From NCBI GenBank assembly GCA_029204225.1, contig MU831998.1:1-64000 (forward strand): a stretch of DNA of 64,000 nucleotides. Direction: 5' to 3'. Position 1 is the stretch's first letter, and each line of letters starts with the position of its first letter. The notes under the pieces are model-generated. The model was given only the letters and a program-made list of their open reading frames with translations. It ran no database searches and was not told the origin of the DNA. Shown one piece after another: positions 10,640-22,712 of the stretch. The DNA is from Diphasiastrum complanatum. Taxonomy: Eukaryota > Streptophyta > Lycopodiopsida > Lycopodiales > Lycopodiaceae. Position numbers and translations under genes: made by a program.

Positions 10640-12013
10640 ATCTCCAGCAAAGGGTAACCAATCCTATTATTCTCCATGTTCAAATGTTAAGTTCAACTAC
10701 TTGAAGACCATTGAAGACTTGGCCATCTTCAAAGACTTCTACCAGCTAGCATTTAGAACAAGTCTGCAAAAATATGCATTCACAATATGCAGAAATGAAC
10801 TATGTTTTGGCACAGTATGTTCTTTCACATTTATCCGAAAAATGCGAAATGACAGTTCACCAAAAGTTAAACTGCTTTATGGCACCCTCGGTTTTTTTGC
10901 AAAATCCCGAAGTGAGAGAAAAATTCTAAAGTGAGAGAAAAATCTCGAAGGTGGTCTATTTTCAAGGAGGAACGTTATCAGCCACTTCCAAAAATGCGAA
11001 GTGAGAGAATTTGCAATGTCCTCGTCCACGGCAACATTCCCAACTCATTGACCATGTGCACATTGTACAGTTGTCATCACAAGCCAAATATTTCCAAGTA
11101 CAACGACTTGCCTAATTAGATGACAAACATTTATTGTAATCAATACATGGACACAATCTATAAATGGATCATCCTAGCACACTCTAAGGGTGGCTCCGTC
11201 CATGAGACGAATGATTTTGAGCCTCCTAGTTACGCCGTCATTCTGGTTGTAATTGCCATTTTGTTGTGCTTTAGTGTAATATAGCAGCAATACCTTTTCT
11301 ATCTGTGTACAACGTAAACGAGTGCTTATTGTGATTGAATGCACTTTACTTCTATTATCACGCTTGTTCACTCACTCTGATCGGAACACAGACATCTACG
11401 ACTCCTCAGTTTCTGATCAGAGAACAGATGTCTTTGACGCATGAGGTACTTGCATTATTCTGGGGCACTATCACTCCAAAGTTTTGAACTAAACTTCTCA
11501 TTGAAATCTGATTTACAATAATACCTCAAATCATTTCTAATCTCTTCGGTGGATTGTACTTGTTTTTATTTTGTTAGTATGAACTAATTTATAAGATCCT
11601 GTTGGGCATAGAGCGCTTGAGATGTGACTACACTTAGCATTAACAATCTAATAGACTGTTTCTGCATCTAGCAGCCCATTATAGCAGGAGAGCTATTTCG
11701 CAAATATTCATGTTCTCTTCTCCATTTGCATTCTCCATACTCCCTTGGCCTTATCAGAATGTCCCGACACCGAATTATAGTGTTTTTAAGAAAACTTTTT
11801 TCAATTTTAATGAGCTACGTTACGTAGATTTCAAATTTGAGTGTTTTGATCGGTCCATGTGTAAGAAAAATTTGAGAAAAAAAAATAAAAAGGCAATCTT
11901 TACAAAGGGTCTTTTTTCGATTTAGAACTCCTCTAATGTAGATTCTCTTATGTACACTGTACCAGATGATCTGTGAACTAAGTTTGAAAGTCAAGGCATT
12001 CATGGATTCAGAT
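10640..12013. other. Unassigned stretch upstream of a copia LTR
   Basis: Short open frames only (10701-10934, 11710-11925 and shadows). The motif GAAGTGAGAGAAAAAT and near variants recur at about 10,908, 10,930 and 10,997. Its position between an RNase H block and a purine tract suggests copia 3' untranslated or inserted DNA, but no domain is recognisable. Confidence 0.35.
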
Positions 12014-12023
12014 TAAGGGGGAG

Positions 12024-12470
12024 TGTTGGATTTATCCTCATAACCTATTTTTAATTTACATCCATTCATCTATCCAGTGTCTACAGTTTTACTCATGTTT
12101 TTACACAGTCTATAGAAATACATGAAAAAGGCTAACAGTCGGATTCGACAATGACAAAGAGTATAGAAGGTGTTCAAATGTTAATAGAGCTTATTTCCAC
12201 TTGTTGTAAAGCTAATGACTTGCCCTAACAATTTTTGCAAGTAGCTTCCGAGAAGCTCAATTGGATAAGTGACAACGCAATTTGGCTAAGCTCCAATTCT
12301 GATATGCGACCAAACAATTGTCTTCACCTGTCATTTGGATAAGCCTAAATTGCATTCATAACTAGTATAAATAGTTGATCATTTTCTAGGTTAAGATTTG
12401 ATCAGTGAATAAAAGCTAATTGATCCAGGAGATTAATATAGCGCATTGCTAAAATTGCTTATTGCTTATT
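12024..12470 (+). repeat. Copia 3' LTR (end approximate)
   Basis: A purine tract AAGGGGGAG (12,015-12,023) is followed by TGTTGGATTTATCC, the standard copia PPT/LTR junction. A TATA-like AGTATAAATAG lies at about 12,364-12,374. The 3' end cannot be fixed because no partner LTR or clear CA end is available; 12,470 is an estimate. Confidence 0.6.
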
Positions 12471-12706
12471 AGCGGAAGTACACTAGACAGAGTCAATCAA
12501 ATACTCAAAGATAGTTTCGAGTACTCCTTGCATCCGCTATTGTTTTGTGCTCACGATTCTTTTGATTTGTACATGCTACTTACTGAATTGATTATACAGT
12601 TTTATTGCGTTCAATATTATGTCATAATGATTGAATGCTTCTCTATTTTATTATAATATGATTACGTTCTCTTATAGTTTTGTCCTAACTATCGAATACT
12701 TCGATA

Positions 12707-12831
12707 CAATAGCTATATTCGATATTGTGATATTCGATACGAATGTAGTCTTTTCTCTATTGAGCATATACAATAGCTATATTCGATACTGTGATATTCG
12801 ATACGAATGTAGTCTTTCCTCTATTGAGCCT
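12707..12831 (+). repeat. Tandem duplication, 64-bp unit
   Basis: CAATAGCTATATTCGATA and the following bases through TCTATTGAGC occur at 12707 and again at 12771, with two or three mismatches. The unit itself contains a second level of repetition (ATTCGATA twice). Confidence 0.9.
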
Positions 12832-13382
12832 CCTTTCTTTCTTCCAATAAGTAAGTCCTTTAACTTCTTGCTTTTTGTTAATATTTTCTTATGCTATGTC
12901 ATTGGATGCTTTGAGTGGTTCCTTTCATCCAGCTAATGGACTGATGCTTTGATTTTGCAGTTACCATTGGAGCTTGAATGTAATCTTCGTGGAGAAAATT
13001 GTAGATAATATATTCTAAAAAAATTATAAAGATGAATTTTGTCAATAACACATAGTTACCACTTTCCAATAGAGATAGAACAAGCATAACTCAACTATTC
13101 TACTCAAAAATAGAAAAGAACCAAATATGAGAAGATAGTATTCACCCCAAGCCTTCCAAAAGTGAAATGCCACTTAGGTTCTACATTTTTCATGATACAA
13201 TCTTTTAGTTGGTTCAGTCCTCTTTAGTTTATGCATAAGTTTATTAGGGCAATGGCTTGATCATTCATGAGGCTCCTTGCCGACTCTAATGTTAATAAAC
13301 TTCGTCAATGCTTGATATGGTATAAACAAAGGTATGGCTTGTTTTGCTCTCTTGTGAAATAGGCTATATGAGTCAAACTGAG

Positions 13383-13670
13383 GTGTCGTTAGATCCTAGA
13401 CTGTATTTCTAAATGCCTACAAAGTTATGGCATGTACGTCAATTTATGAATGTCATGCTCGCTTTTTGATATTACTTTTAGCCCTAGTATGTGAAATGAG
13501 CTGTATTGATTTGATCGATGTGTCGTAAGATGCTAGACTGTGTTTTTCTATGTCTACAAAAACGTTGGAAGTTTTTCTTTTGGCACATACGGCACGGTTT
13601 AGCATGTCGTATGTGTCATGCTCGCTTTTGCGCATCAGTTCAGCCCTAATTTGGGAAATGAGCTATATCC
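13383..13670 (+). repeat. Diverged tandem duplication, about 137-bp unit
   Basis: GTGTCGTTAGATCCTAGACTG (first 20 bases) at 13383 and GTGTCGTAAGATGCTAGACT at 13520 begin two units that both contain CTACAAA, TCATGCTCGCTTTT, AGCCCTA and AAATGAGCT in the same order. There are clear substitutions and an insertion in unit 2, so the duplication is old. Confidence 0.75.
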
Positions 13671-14862
13671 ATTGTGCAACATATTGAAACTTTGTATGCT
13701 TTGTATATGTTTTGCAAGGCTTTGAGCGCTTGTAGCGACTATAGTTGATAGGTCACATCAACAACATGATTGACCAGGCCAGCTGGGCGGGGCATGGGTA
13801 TCTCAGTGTGTAGCGCCCTTATAGATGTTGAGGTAGAGAGGCTGCGAGAGATGCATGGCCATGACGGATCAGCTAGCCAGGCATTGAGACCATCACAGAG
13901 CTTTTTCCAACAATGAGGACAAAGCTCACATAGCCAAGGTGCAAGGCCTAGCCATAGAAGGTGTAGGGCCTAACCGCCTAGCCACAGAGAGGCACCTATC
14001 CATGACAGTCACTCAATTTTTGGCACACATGCAAGGGCACATAGGCCTTCTGCCACTCCATCAGACACTTTAGGAGCATCAACATCATCAGTTGCTAGTG
14101 TCACACCTCCAGATGTAGATGGGAGAGAGACACATCACTTGCCATGCCATCATCACATGCACCCCCCCTTTGGCCCATCTCATACCACCATAGGGCATGT
14201 TAGACCTCGGTCGTCGACACACTCATAGTAGAGACATGTTAGGCCGAGAGCACAACAAATTACACTGAATAGAGGGTGGCAGAGGCGCCAACCCGAGATT
14301 AGCATGAGTGCGATAGCCTAGTTTTTTTATGAGGCTGCCATTCCCTTAGCCATTGCTGACACCCATGTCTTCAGGGAGATGATGTGTCAAGCGGCATCAA
14401 TTGATTCCTCATGGGCACCTCCTAGAAGAGAGTTGATACACATGCATCTCCTACGCCAGGAGGAGGAGACGATCACACAAGAGTTAACATGCGAGAGCTG
14501 AGCCCTACTCTAGCATCTTGGCAGAGGTAAGAATCCTTAACTTTTGTCATTTTTCATTTCGCAAGTTTCTTTGCTGCATCTTCCTAGCATGTCTATATAG
14601 GCTATACATGCTTGATATGGCAAGTGTGTCTAACTTATGTCTGTGTCCAATGACATGGTGGGGTTGTCAGGGCCGCTCCATGCCAGAGCTCCGGTGGTTG
14701 GCAGAAAGTGTTGTCGCAGGACTGTTCAGCTTCTGCTTCTGAGCGAAACTAGAGCAACTGGCCCATGCAACACACGAAGAAGAATAACCAACTATCGATT
14801 GAGCAGGCATTTGGTCTATGTGTCCAACAATGCACAAATGCTACAACGATACGGCAGAGAGG
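13671..14862. other. Unassigned, less AT-rich stretch
   Basis: A more GC-rich block than its flanks, with open frames broken every few hundred bases and no recognisable domain on either strand. It could be a very old element or a gene relic. Nothing further can be supported. Confidence 0.3.
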
Positions 14863-15056
14863 GAGGCTTGCTCAAGGTTTGTTTACCTTAAATATGCTTC
14901 TCATTATTGCTAGTATTGTGGTATCTTATAAACTTAGTAATAAAACTTGTTCGAGGCTTGCTCGAGGTTTGTTTGCCTTACCCTTGTTTACCTTACATAT
15001 GCTTCTCATTATTGCTAGTATTGTGGTATCTTATAAACTTAGTAATGAAACTTGTA
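14863..15056 (+). repeat. Tandem duplication, 90-bp unit plus a 14-17 bp insertion
   Basis: GAGGCTTGCTCAAGGTTTGT at 14863 and GAGGCTTGCTCGAGGTTTGT at 14953 start two copies, both continuing through CTTCTCATTATTGCTAGTAT and TGGTATCTTATAAACTTAGT. They are nearly identical except for an extra GCCTTACCCTTGTTT in unit 2, so the event is fairly recent. Confidence 0.9.
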
Positions 15057-15756
15057 TGGTGACTCAATATTTTGTTATGGTTGTAGGTGAACTCTGACTT
15101 TTGCTTGCTCAACACAAACGCCACCATTCGTCGAGCACCTCAAACGCAGTCCGATGACAATGATGATAAATTTTGAATGTTGCACAAAAAAATGGATGTC
15201 GAGGCCCCCCACTTTGCATGACGTCAAAGGAGAGCAATTGAGAGAAGGCACGACGTAACAGGGCGGAGGGAGGAGAGGATGAAGAGGGATTCACCAAAAA
15301 GGGGGGAAAGAGCACCCAACAGATTATGAGTGGGTGGACGAGCAGGAAGAGGCTATGTGGGAGGAATGAAGAGAGCTGAGAGAGATGATCCAGACGAAAC
15401 CATTATTGCCTCCAGTTAGGCCTAGGTGGCACTGGCACTGTCTATTTCATTGAGGTCAACATTCCCAAATGTTGATATTTTCATTGTAGACTTTTGATGC
15501 ATTCATCAGTGAATTAGTTAATCAGCACGTCAGGAATCAATGAATTAGTGAATTAGGACTACCTAGTATTCAACAAAACCTTGCTTCTGTAGTGCATGAA
15601 AAAAATTTAATATTTAATATTTTAATTCACCATAAAAAATGGAGCAACCTAACACCCATATCAAAAAAGTGTTTCGGGGTTATGTTCTCGGTAAAAAATG
15701 TGAAACGTGTTCCGAAACGCGTTCCAGAACATCCCATGCATCTACGATATATATGT

Positions 15757-15758
<2 letters not shown>
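15057..15758. other. Unassigned stretch
   Basis: No recognised gene. 15,109-15,360 is GA-rich on the plus strand and would read as an acidic, charged peptide with stops. 15,676-15,740 holds GTTCCGAAACGCGTTCC, a self-complementary-looking CG-containing motif that resembles the one at 20,765-20,835. Confidence 0.3.

Positions 15759-15801
<43 letters not shown>
15759..15801. repeat. CA microsatellite
   Basis: About 21 CA units, directly after ATATATATGTGTAA. Confidence 0.97.
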
Positions 15802-15802
<1 letters not shown>

Positions 15803-18471
15803 TTGTGTCAAACTAGATTCAAAGAAAATATTTATTGGGTATTTTTGGTCTCTATTGAATGAACTAAGGTCAAGTAACAAAGTGCTTGAAACAAGTTGTC
15901 ATTGCATGTACCACTATAAAAACTATTGATGCTCATAATACAGACATGAGTGACATCGATGTAGGAGCAGGAAAGGAGACGAGTAGCTTTTGAGCACAGA
16001 ATTCACTCATACACAAATAACTTATTTAGCTCATGCAAATGAGATGTGTGCCACATAGCCCATGAATTAAAGGTATGGAGGCAATACTTGTATGAATTTG
16101 AATATTATGTGTACGATCACCATTACAATTGAGCCATTATTGTGACCAACCAATCCTAGGAGGACATCAAGCTAGATGGGTCGAGTTAAGACAATTACGT
16201 ACAAAACTTCATGGCTTAAGAAAAAAAAAGGGGGGGATATTGAGGGGGAGATGCATCATCAAAGGTATTTTTCATTAGATGCCACTTCTGGTCATTGAGA
16301 GTGATTGCTAGTTGAGATAGGAGGATCCTCTAAGTAGCAAAGGTGAGTAAGAACTAGTTATAATTATGCACAGTTTGACAAAGATAGAAATTAAATTCTA
16401 TGTGTGCTTATCTTAGATATATGATTGAGGATAGTCTCGTAAAAAGAAATGGAAAGAATCCATTTCATCAAATGAAGAGTCCATTAGGAGTAGTTTGCAA
16501 TTGTAATTAAAATATTGTTGTCAATCACCTTGGCATAGATAAGGCCTATGAGTCGATCCTACATGGCGTTTGGTGGCCCATATTGAAAAAACAAGCATGT
16601 ATAGTATGTGGCACTTTGTTTTCAATATTAGGTTGATAAAGGTGTCATGAAGCCCTTGTGTCCTTGCAATGGGTTTGTACTACATAGCTTTTGGTGGCCT
16701 AGATTATAAAAAGTTCATAGATTAGTATGTGACATTTTGTTTCTGACATTAGGTTAATAAAGGTAAAAGGAAGCCCTTGTGTCCTTGCAATTTGTTGTTC
16801 CATGTCATAGATAGACAAGAATTCCATGGGCATTATTAAATGACACTGATTTCATATGGCAGAGCGACATAACAATTTTGCTTTCATAAAAATGGCTTTT
16901 CTTACCCGGAGCGCATGAAAAGTTTGACACTCCTGTATTGGTTCCACAAAGGCTATTTTGTCTTTAGACTACCTCATGCTTAAATTCACTTGAAGATTTG
17001 AATGGGCCTGCCCTACCTTGAAAGATCAATATTTAAGTCACACTGCTTTACAAAAGGTGCCTTATATCAAGGCATTGAGGTCTTCCCTAGCTTGATGACA
17101 TGTCTTTACTATTTTCTAAGGCATTGCCCTACCCCATCAGACTTCTGCAGCAGACCATTGAGTTTCAGCCACTCTGAATCGGATTTCTTTGATCGCAATC
17201 TTCTTCATATGTTTACAGATTTCTGGTTTCTTTTTTTCAAATCCCATCCATAGTCACACAGAATAGCATTACAAACATCTTTGAATCAATACTTTTAAGA
17301 AAATTTGTAATTTGGAAAAGTTATTCTAAAATGTCACTGGGTTCCTGAAGATTTGAACACACTGAATAGGATTGCTGAAATTCTGTCATTATAGGTTAGA
17401 TAGTGATTTAGACGTGACTAGAATCTTCACAGCTTTAAGTTACCAATAACCGTATCACCAACATCCCATTTGTATCTTTATAAAGTATTTATAGTAATGT
17501 CTAAGATTTTAACATGATCTAATACCTTGATTCCCTAAAATTTCTAAAATAAAAATAAAATGATTCTCTCTGAGCAATGTTACATTCAAACCCGTCTGTA
17601 TGTTTTGTCAAACTCGCAAGAAGCTTGATGTTCAAACACTTTTGAAAACTCAAAATTCCGAACTTTAATTTTTGGGCCCTAATGTCCCAAAAAGGCATAT
17701 GGCATATGTCAAGAGGTTACTTATTTTATTCTATTTTCTTTTCTTTTCTTTTCTTTTCCAATTTGATAAGTATTAAGACAAATAATTCATTTAGTAGAAC
17801 AAGTTTATCCTTTTCTTATTTTTTATGGCAAATAACAGAACATCATACCACTGTTTCATTAGTGCCAATTGAGAATTTCGAGTCCTCATATGGACCTAGG
17901 AACATCATACCACTTTTCTATTAGTACAAATAGATAATTTTCCCCATGTGAATATTAGGGTCCAATCAAGCCTTAACCAAAAAAGCTCCTGCCCGAGCAG
18001 CTATTACCTGCACTTTTCATCCTGAATAGACGATTAAAAGGCTTTTAGCACAAACGATTATGACCTTTGTTGATTACAGTAGATTGAAAGCTTTTGTTCA
18101 ATTCACGTGCTCATTCAACCAATTTTATAATATATATAACCGAACATTCAGTTTCATACATTTCAAATGTTTGAGTTTCATATGTTTCAACTGTTTGAAT
18201 CTTACATAGATTCCAAGAGAATCTAGCAACTTTTTTTCCAGAAGTGACTGCTCGATTTCGATTTTCTGAATTATGTTCGAAATTCGAATTTACATTTGAA
18301 TTGACTCAGAATCTCAATTTCAATTTCTGATGACTATGATCCTATCAGCTGCTTATGCTCGAATCACTATCAACAACATAACCTGAATTCGGAGCCATGT
18401 CCAACCGCACAAATCGAGATTTGAAGCGATTCAGATCCTATCAGCTGAATCTTTTGATGACAATGATCTTT
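15802..18471. other. 3' flank of the GH95 gene; unassigned, with one tandem duplication
   Basis: No recognisable coding sequence. The small frames at 17,002-17,253 and 17,682-17,924 match nothing I know. A TTTTC pentamer run (CTTTTCTTTTCTTTTCTTTTC) is at 17,737-17,758. The fucosidase transcript's 3' UTR should lie just below 18,472, but no AATAAA on the minus strand stands close enough to call. Confidence 0.4.
16562..16800 (+). repeat. Tandem duplication, 120-bp unit
   Basis: CATGGCGTTTGGTGGCCCAT at 16562 and CATAGCTTTTGGTGGCCTAG at 16682 begin two units that share AGTATGTG(G/A)CA(C/T)TTTGTTT, ATTAGGTT(G/A)ATAAAGGT and AAGCCCTTGTGTCCTTGCAA. Around 85 percent identical by eye. Confidence 0.85.
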
Positions 18472-18766
18472 TCAGCTACTTACGATCAAATCACCATCAA
18501 CAACATATGTTGAATTGGGAACCATTTGCAACAGCACAGTTTTCCAACCATAGTGAATTCTTTGAAAATCTGTGGTGGTTGGGGCAGTTTGAAGAACAGC
18601 TTTGGACAAGATGCCCTTTTCCCATTGAATACTCACAGTTACTCCACCTCGGGCCTTTAATCCTGTGATTAATCCATAAGCCCATTTCTCTTTTGGAAGT
18701 GAGGGGAGGAGAAATATGTTTTTTCCATCACTTTGTAGCAGCAGTTCAGCAATAGCAGCAGTAAAC
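18472..18766 (-). CDS. GH95 alpha-L-fucosidase, terminal exon
   Basis: Ninety-seven codons and a stop. Begins FTAAIAELLLQSDGKNIFLL, then PSLPKEKW and GLKARGGVTVSIQWEKG, the conserved start of the C-terminal beta domain, and ends VPNSTYVVDGDLIVSS. The length matches the usual C-terminus of the plant family, so this is the natural end. Acceptor TTCTGCTCCAG at 18767. Confidence 0.93.
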
Positions 18767-18978
18767 CTGGAGCAGAAATTTGATGTCTGCCTATCAGAGA
18801 TTTTTGTAGAAGGCAAGACTCACCACCGTGTTCATTTCAGTCTAGGTTTTGAACTTTGATTGAAAAATGATGAAACTACAAAAACTAAATCCTATGTCTT
18901 AAATTAATCATACCAAATTCAAAGTGCATATATTTGTTCTAGCATAACATGTAGGCATCAATGTCTTCAATACTTTAC

Positions 18979-19180
18979 CCAAAATTGCCATCAATTTGAA
19001 AAGGTGGGTGAGCATTGAAGAGATTCCCATACAGACCACCTCCATCCAGGCGCTCTTCAGTTTGAGTTGCATCAATAAGTGTAAACATTCTCTTGACCAG
19101 ACGATAAGCATGATCGGCATTCCAAAGGCGTGCCCAAAGCGCAATCTTCCAGGCCATTGACCATCCTGGCCCTTCATCAC
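18979..19180 (-). CDS. GH95 alpha-L-fucosidase, catalytic Asp exon
   Basis: Sixty-six codons plus two split codons. Starts (G)[18 protein letters not shown], then [27 protein letters not shown] and QIDGNF. The Asp in QIDGN corresponds to the fourth active-site residue of characterised GH95. Acceptor TGTCTTCCAG; donor TTTTGG followed by GTAAAG. The next intron is only 212 bp. Confidence 0.94.
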
Positions 19181-20991
19181 CTGGAAGACATGTAAAGTGA
19201 CATATATTTAAAATATGCATCAAACCATTTAAGGGAGAGTGTATATGGGTAAGAGCAGATGTTGCTGTAGACATTAGATGCCGAAAAATATGGCAGCATG
19301 AAGAAAAGAGAGCTAAAACTTGCTGCTTTATTGTGGAGGTGATGGTTAAGGTCATAAGAGAACTTTCATGAACTGCAGAAACTTTACAAGTGAATCTCGA
19401 ATATAATCAAACCTAAATTTGATATAGATTTAAGCAGCATATATCTGAGTCCAATTGTTGAAGTCTAACAAAGGTTTTCATGCATTCAAGGGTCAATAAA
19501 GTAGGTCATGAGCTTTTAAACTGCATATAATGTTAAGAGGACAAGAATTGCCCAACTACTCAGTTAAGCCATCGAGCACGATTGTTGGATGCTCAGAGAA
19601 TGACACCTGTTCAAAATACATAAACTGTTTTTAGGGACTTCAATGAAATACAAACAAGCAGAAGTATTCACATGATTGTAGTTGAGAGAAATCTACAGAG
19701 CTTTCAGCTAATTATGTTTGTCAAAATTTTGAAAACACTACATCTCGACTGTTGCATTTCTGGTATACCCGTAAGAACAAAATTTCTTTATCATTTAGTT
19801 CCAATATGTTATTGGAATTTTGATGAAACTTCAGGCTATAGAAGTATTCGAATGGTGGAAGGACAGCTAAACCATTCTTAAGCCCTATGCTATACATCAA
19901 CTAGGTGAATAAAGACACGATAGTACTTTCAGAATCTCCCTAGTAGCCAAGAAATTATTAACTTGCTGCAGATTTGGTTTTGTTACTAATCAAGAAGAAA
20001 TTCAATAATTGCCACAAACATCTGCAGCTGTCTCACATATCAGGAAGTCACAAATGACAAGCAAAGTAAGAAAATTTTGAATGACAAGGGAAGGAGCAAT
20101 CATTATCTCTTTGAAGTGAATTGACCATGGCAAAAAATATGGTATGGAATAGAGGTCAGATAGACTATCAGGGCACTGAATGGTCTCTGACAGTCATGAT
20201 ACTTGGAAACTTGTATCAAATACTAGATAGAAAAAAAAAAAGATGAGTATGAAAAGCTTCTCAAAACTAGAAACAAAGTGTCCTTGCAACCAACCTGTAT
20301 AAACATTCACCCATTGCAATTAAACGCACACCACCAGAGGGTTTATCCAATATTAAAAGATGAGCAACACCTAAAATATGAGCAACTGAAGGAGAAATTT
20401 TCCCACAAGCAATAAAGGATCACACCTTGAAAAGAAGATCAAAGCCACTAGTAGAATCATTTAGAGAAAAACAATCGTGCAAGTGCTCATAGGCTATCCT
20501 CGAAGGCCCACCAACAAAGAAGTGAGGACTGCAAAAAAAGAGTTTCAAAAAAATGAACCTCTACAAGTTGGAGATCTAAATCAGGCTGAAAGTCTTCCAC
20601 AGACTATACGAACAATTAGATTCTCAAATCATATATATATAATACATACACACGATGAGATTGCAATTACCTTGTGAAGACAAATTTCTGCAGAACTTTG
20701 GCAGAAAGAAAGCTATACAAACACTTAGATTCTCAAATCAAACATACATACATACACATAGATATGCGTTCCGAGCACTTGGCTGCGGTACGTTCTGTTC
20801 TGTACGTACGTTCCGTACGTGCGGAACGAGGTACCTTTTTTTTTTCTCTGTGCGTGCGCTATGCACTCCTGCCTGAGCTATCAGCAGCCATTGTTTATCA
20901 TCGAGTTTTCTTAGCTGGAAACAATTTTGTGAATGTTTTTTATTGTCTCATGCTTCATTTGATACCAATATTTGTGATTAAGTTCATAACA
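19181..20991. other. Intron sequence, unassigned
   Basis: Part of the 12.3-kb GH95 intron. No recognised domain. A diverged repeat of ATTCTCAAATCA with flanking ATACATACACA lies at about 20,610-20,660 and 20,728-20,760. A CG-rich patch at 20,765-20,835 contains GTACGTACGTTCCGTACG, partly self-complementary, followed by a T run. Confidence 0.4.
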
Positions 20992-21003
20992 TGGTATTAG
21001 AGC
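20992..21003 (+). promoter_or_regulatory. Copia primer-binding site, plus orientation
   Basis: TGGTATTAGAGC following TTCATAACA. It marks the end of a plus-strand LTR (its start not resolved) and is followed by about 240 bp of pyrimidine-rich leader before a minus-oriented copia element begins. Confidence 0.6.
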
Positions 21004-21269
21004 ACTTTCTTACCTCCATTTCGTCACCGATATCTTTTACCTCCTTTCCATTTTATCTCCATCACTACCCTTATTGCCTCCTCCTTTTCTTCTTTTGCTA
21101 CCTCTTTTTTGTTCTCCTCCACCATCAGACCATTTTTCCACCTTGTTGGTCGACTGTTGTCCTCTTGGTCCATCACTGGTTTAGATCATATCTTGTCCTC
21201 CACCGGTGTTTTTTAGCTTATTCTCAACTCATCACTACGCCTTTAGGTTCATTCTTCCGTTCCCCCTTG

Positions 21270-22132
21270 CTTCTTCCCTGTTTCCAGAATTCTCCCTTTG
21301 GACTCTGGATAGCTTCTTTGTATGTAGCTGGCTCTTCTGTAAAGCTGCAGTACTCGAATTGCGTGTCTTCGCTCCATTGAAGATTGTCAGAAAAGCGGTC
21401 TGGAGGTCTTCTTTGTCTTGTTGACCTTCGAGGTTCGTTTCGTCGCTACTCGAACATTTCTTGTTCGTGGGGTCGATCCTTTGTTTCCTGCTGCTCTGGA
21501 GTCTGGGGTCTTGCATTCTGATTTGATGACTGTCCTCGATCTCCCTCTTGAATAGGTAGCAGTGTGAAGATCTCATGGCCTCTTTCGTCTTTCAGTCCAG
21601 GGAATGTGGACTCGTCGAACTTCACATCTCGGCTCAAAATAACCTTCTTCGTGGTTGGATCGTAGAGTCTGTACACATGTGTTCCGTTCGAGTAGCCGAC
21701 CATGATTGTTTGCTCGAATTTGTCATCGAGCTTGCTTCTCTTTTCCTTTGAAATGTGCTTGTATGTTGCACATCCAAACACTCGTGCGTATGACAGATCA
21801 GGCTTTCTGCCTGTCCACATCTCGTACGGTGTTTTGTTCTCCAGCGTTGTCGTTGTTGATCGGTTCCGCAGGTGTACTGCTGCAGCTATTGCTTCGGCCC
21901 AGAATTGTCCTGGCAATTGAGCCTGTGCCATCATGCATTTGGCTCCTTCGACTAGCGTTATGTTTTTTCTTTCTGCCACACTGTTGTATTCTGGTGTGTA
22001 TGCAGGAGTGAACTGGTGTTCAATCCCCTGTTCTTCGTAGAATCTTGAGAATTCTGTGCTTTTGTATTCACCTCCATTGTCAGATCTAAGGATCTGTATC
22101 CTTTTTGAGGTGTATCGCTCTGTGAATGCCAC
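21270..22132 (-). pseudogene. Copia integrase C-terminal half and RT start
   Basis: Starts AFTERYTSKRIQILRSDNGG, then EEQGIEHQFTPAYTPEYNSV with the third integrase Glu in VAERKN, followed by FWAEA, NKTPYEMWTGRKPDL and VFGCATYKHI. After a stop near 21,440, DRFSDNLQWSED and EPATYKEAIQSP mark the start of RT. Homology ends near 21,270. Confidence 0.92.
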
Positions 22133-22156
22133 GAACTTCTTGAAAGAATCAAATAC

Positions 22157-22712
22157 TTAGGATTTCTTCTTCAAGTAGTAGATCGTGGTCATTCGACTGT
22201 AATCATCTATGAACGTTAGAAAATATCTCGAACTTGAGAGCGAATCTGTTTTCATCGGTCCACACACATCAGAGTGGACAAGCTCAAGAACTTCCTTGGC
22301 TCTTCTTCCTTCGTGTGCAAATAGATTCCGATGTTGCTTGCCTTTCTGACAAGCTTCGCAGAACTCAGCCTCGGGCCTTGATATTTTGAGACCTGTGACA
22401 ATGTCCTTTGTGCTCATGTCGTACACGCTCCGCATGTTCAGATGATACATTCTCCTATGCCAGAGCTGATCTTCGTTTTCTGAAGCATTTAATATGCTAT
22501 CAGAGTTGCTGATTATTTTGGCCTGGTAGAGGTTGGTTTCCTTCTCTGCATCTGACCGTCAGCAACTTGTTTGTCATCTTCTCGATCATACGGCAAGTGT
22601 TGTCGTCGAACAAAACTCGAATGCCTAGATCTGCCATCTTGGAGACAGATAGCAGATCTTTTCTGAGTGAGGGCACATAGAGTGCTCCTGGCAGCTCTGC
22701 TTGGCCTGACAA
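22157..22712 (-). pseudogene. Copia protease end, pre-integrase and integrase start
   Basis: 22712-22500 reads ALYVPSLRKDLLSVSKM, the C-terminal protease/pre-integrase linker. 22450-22157 has MYHLNMRSVYDMS, then CEACQKGKQHRNLF (integrase zinc-binding pair) and VHSDVCGPMKTDSL, FLTFIDDYSRMT, carrying the first two integrase carboxylates. A stop interrupts the frame near 22,150. Confidence 0.9.

Larger units (their letters stand above)
9056..10640 (+). mobile_element. Copia deletion derivative: gag start fused to RT, foldback inside
   Basis: After the primer site and a leader of about 575 bp, an ATG at 9640 opens a gag start (MATSSGVMLEANDRLTSSNY, then SLWKV). After about 34 codons the sequence jumps, at about 9730, into the start of copia RT: EPTIVEEAL in another frame, then NSSLIKN, TWTVVELPTNINVV, RKARLVA and NYSETFSPVK. 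About 2.5-3 kb of normal gag, protease and integrase is therefore absent. From about 10,000 to 10,540 an unrelated foldback sequence takes the place of the RT core, and the last RNase H block resumes at 10,543-10,625 (SKHIEI, YHFIREKVFSGQAILQYC). Three stops in the RT part confirm it is dead. The next purine tract and LTR in this orientation are at 12,014-12,024. Confidence 0.75.

Noticed and set aside
15109-15315. Minus frame with Ser/Pro-rich start
   Set aside because: Complement of a purine-rich stretch; no conserved motif.
18497-18685. Second minus frame inside the GH95 terminal exon
   Set aside because: Shadow of the real exon in another frame.
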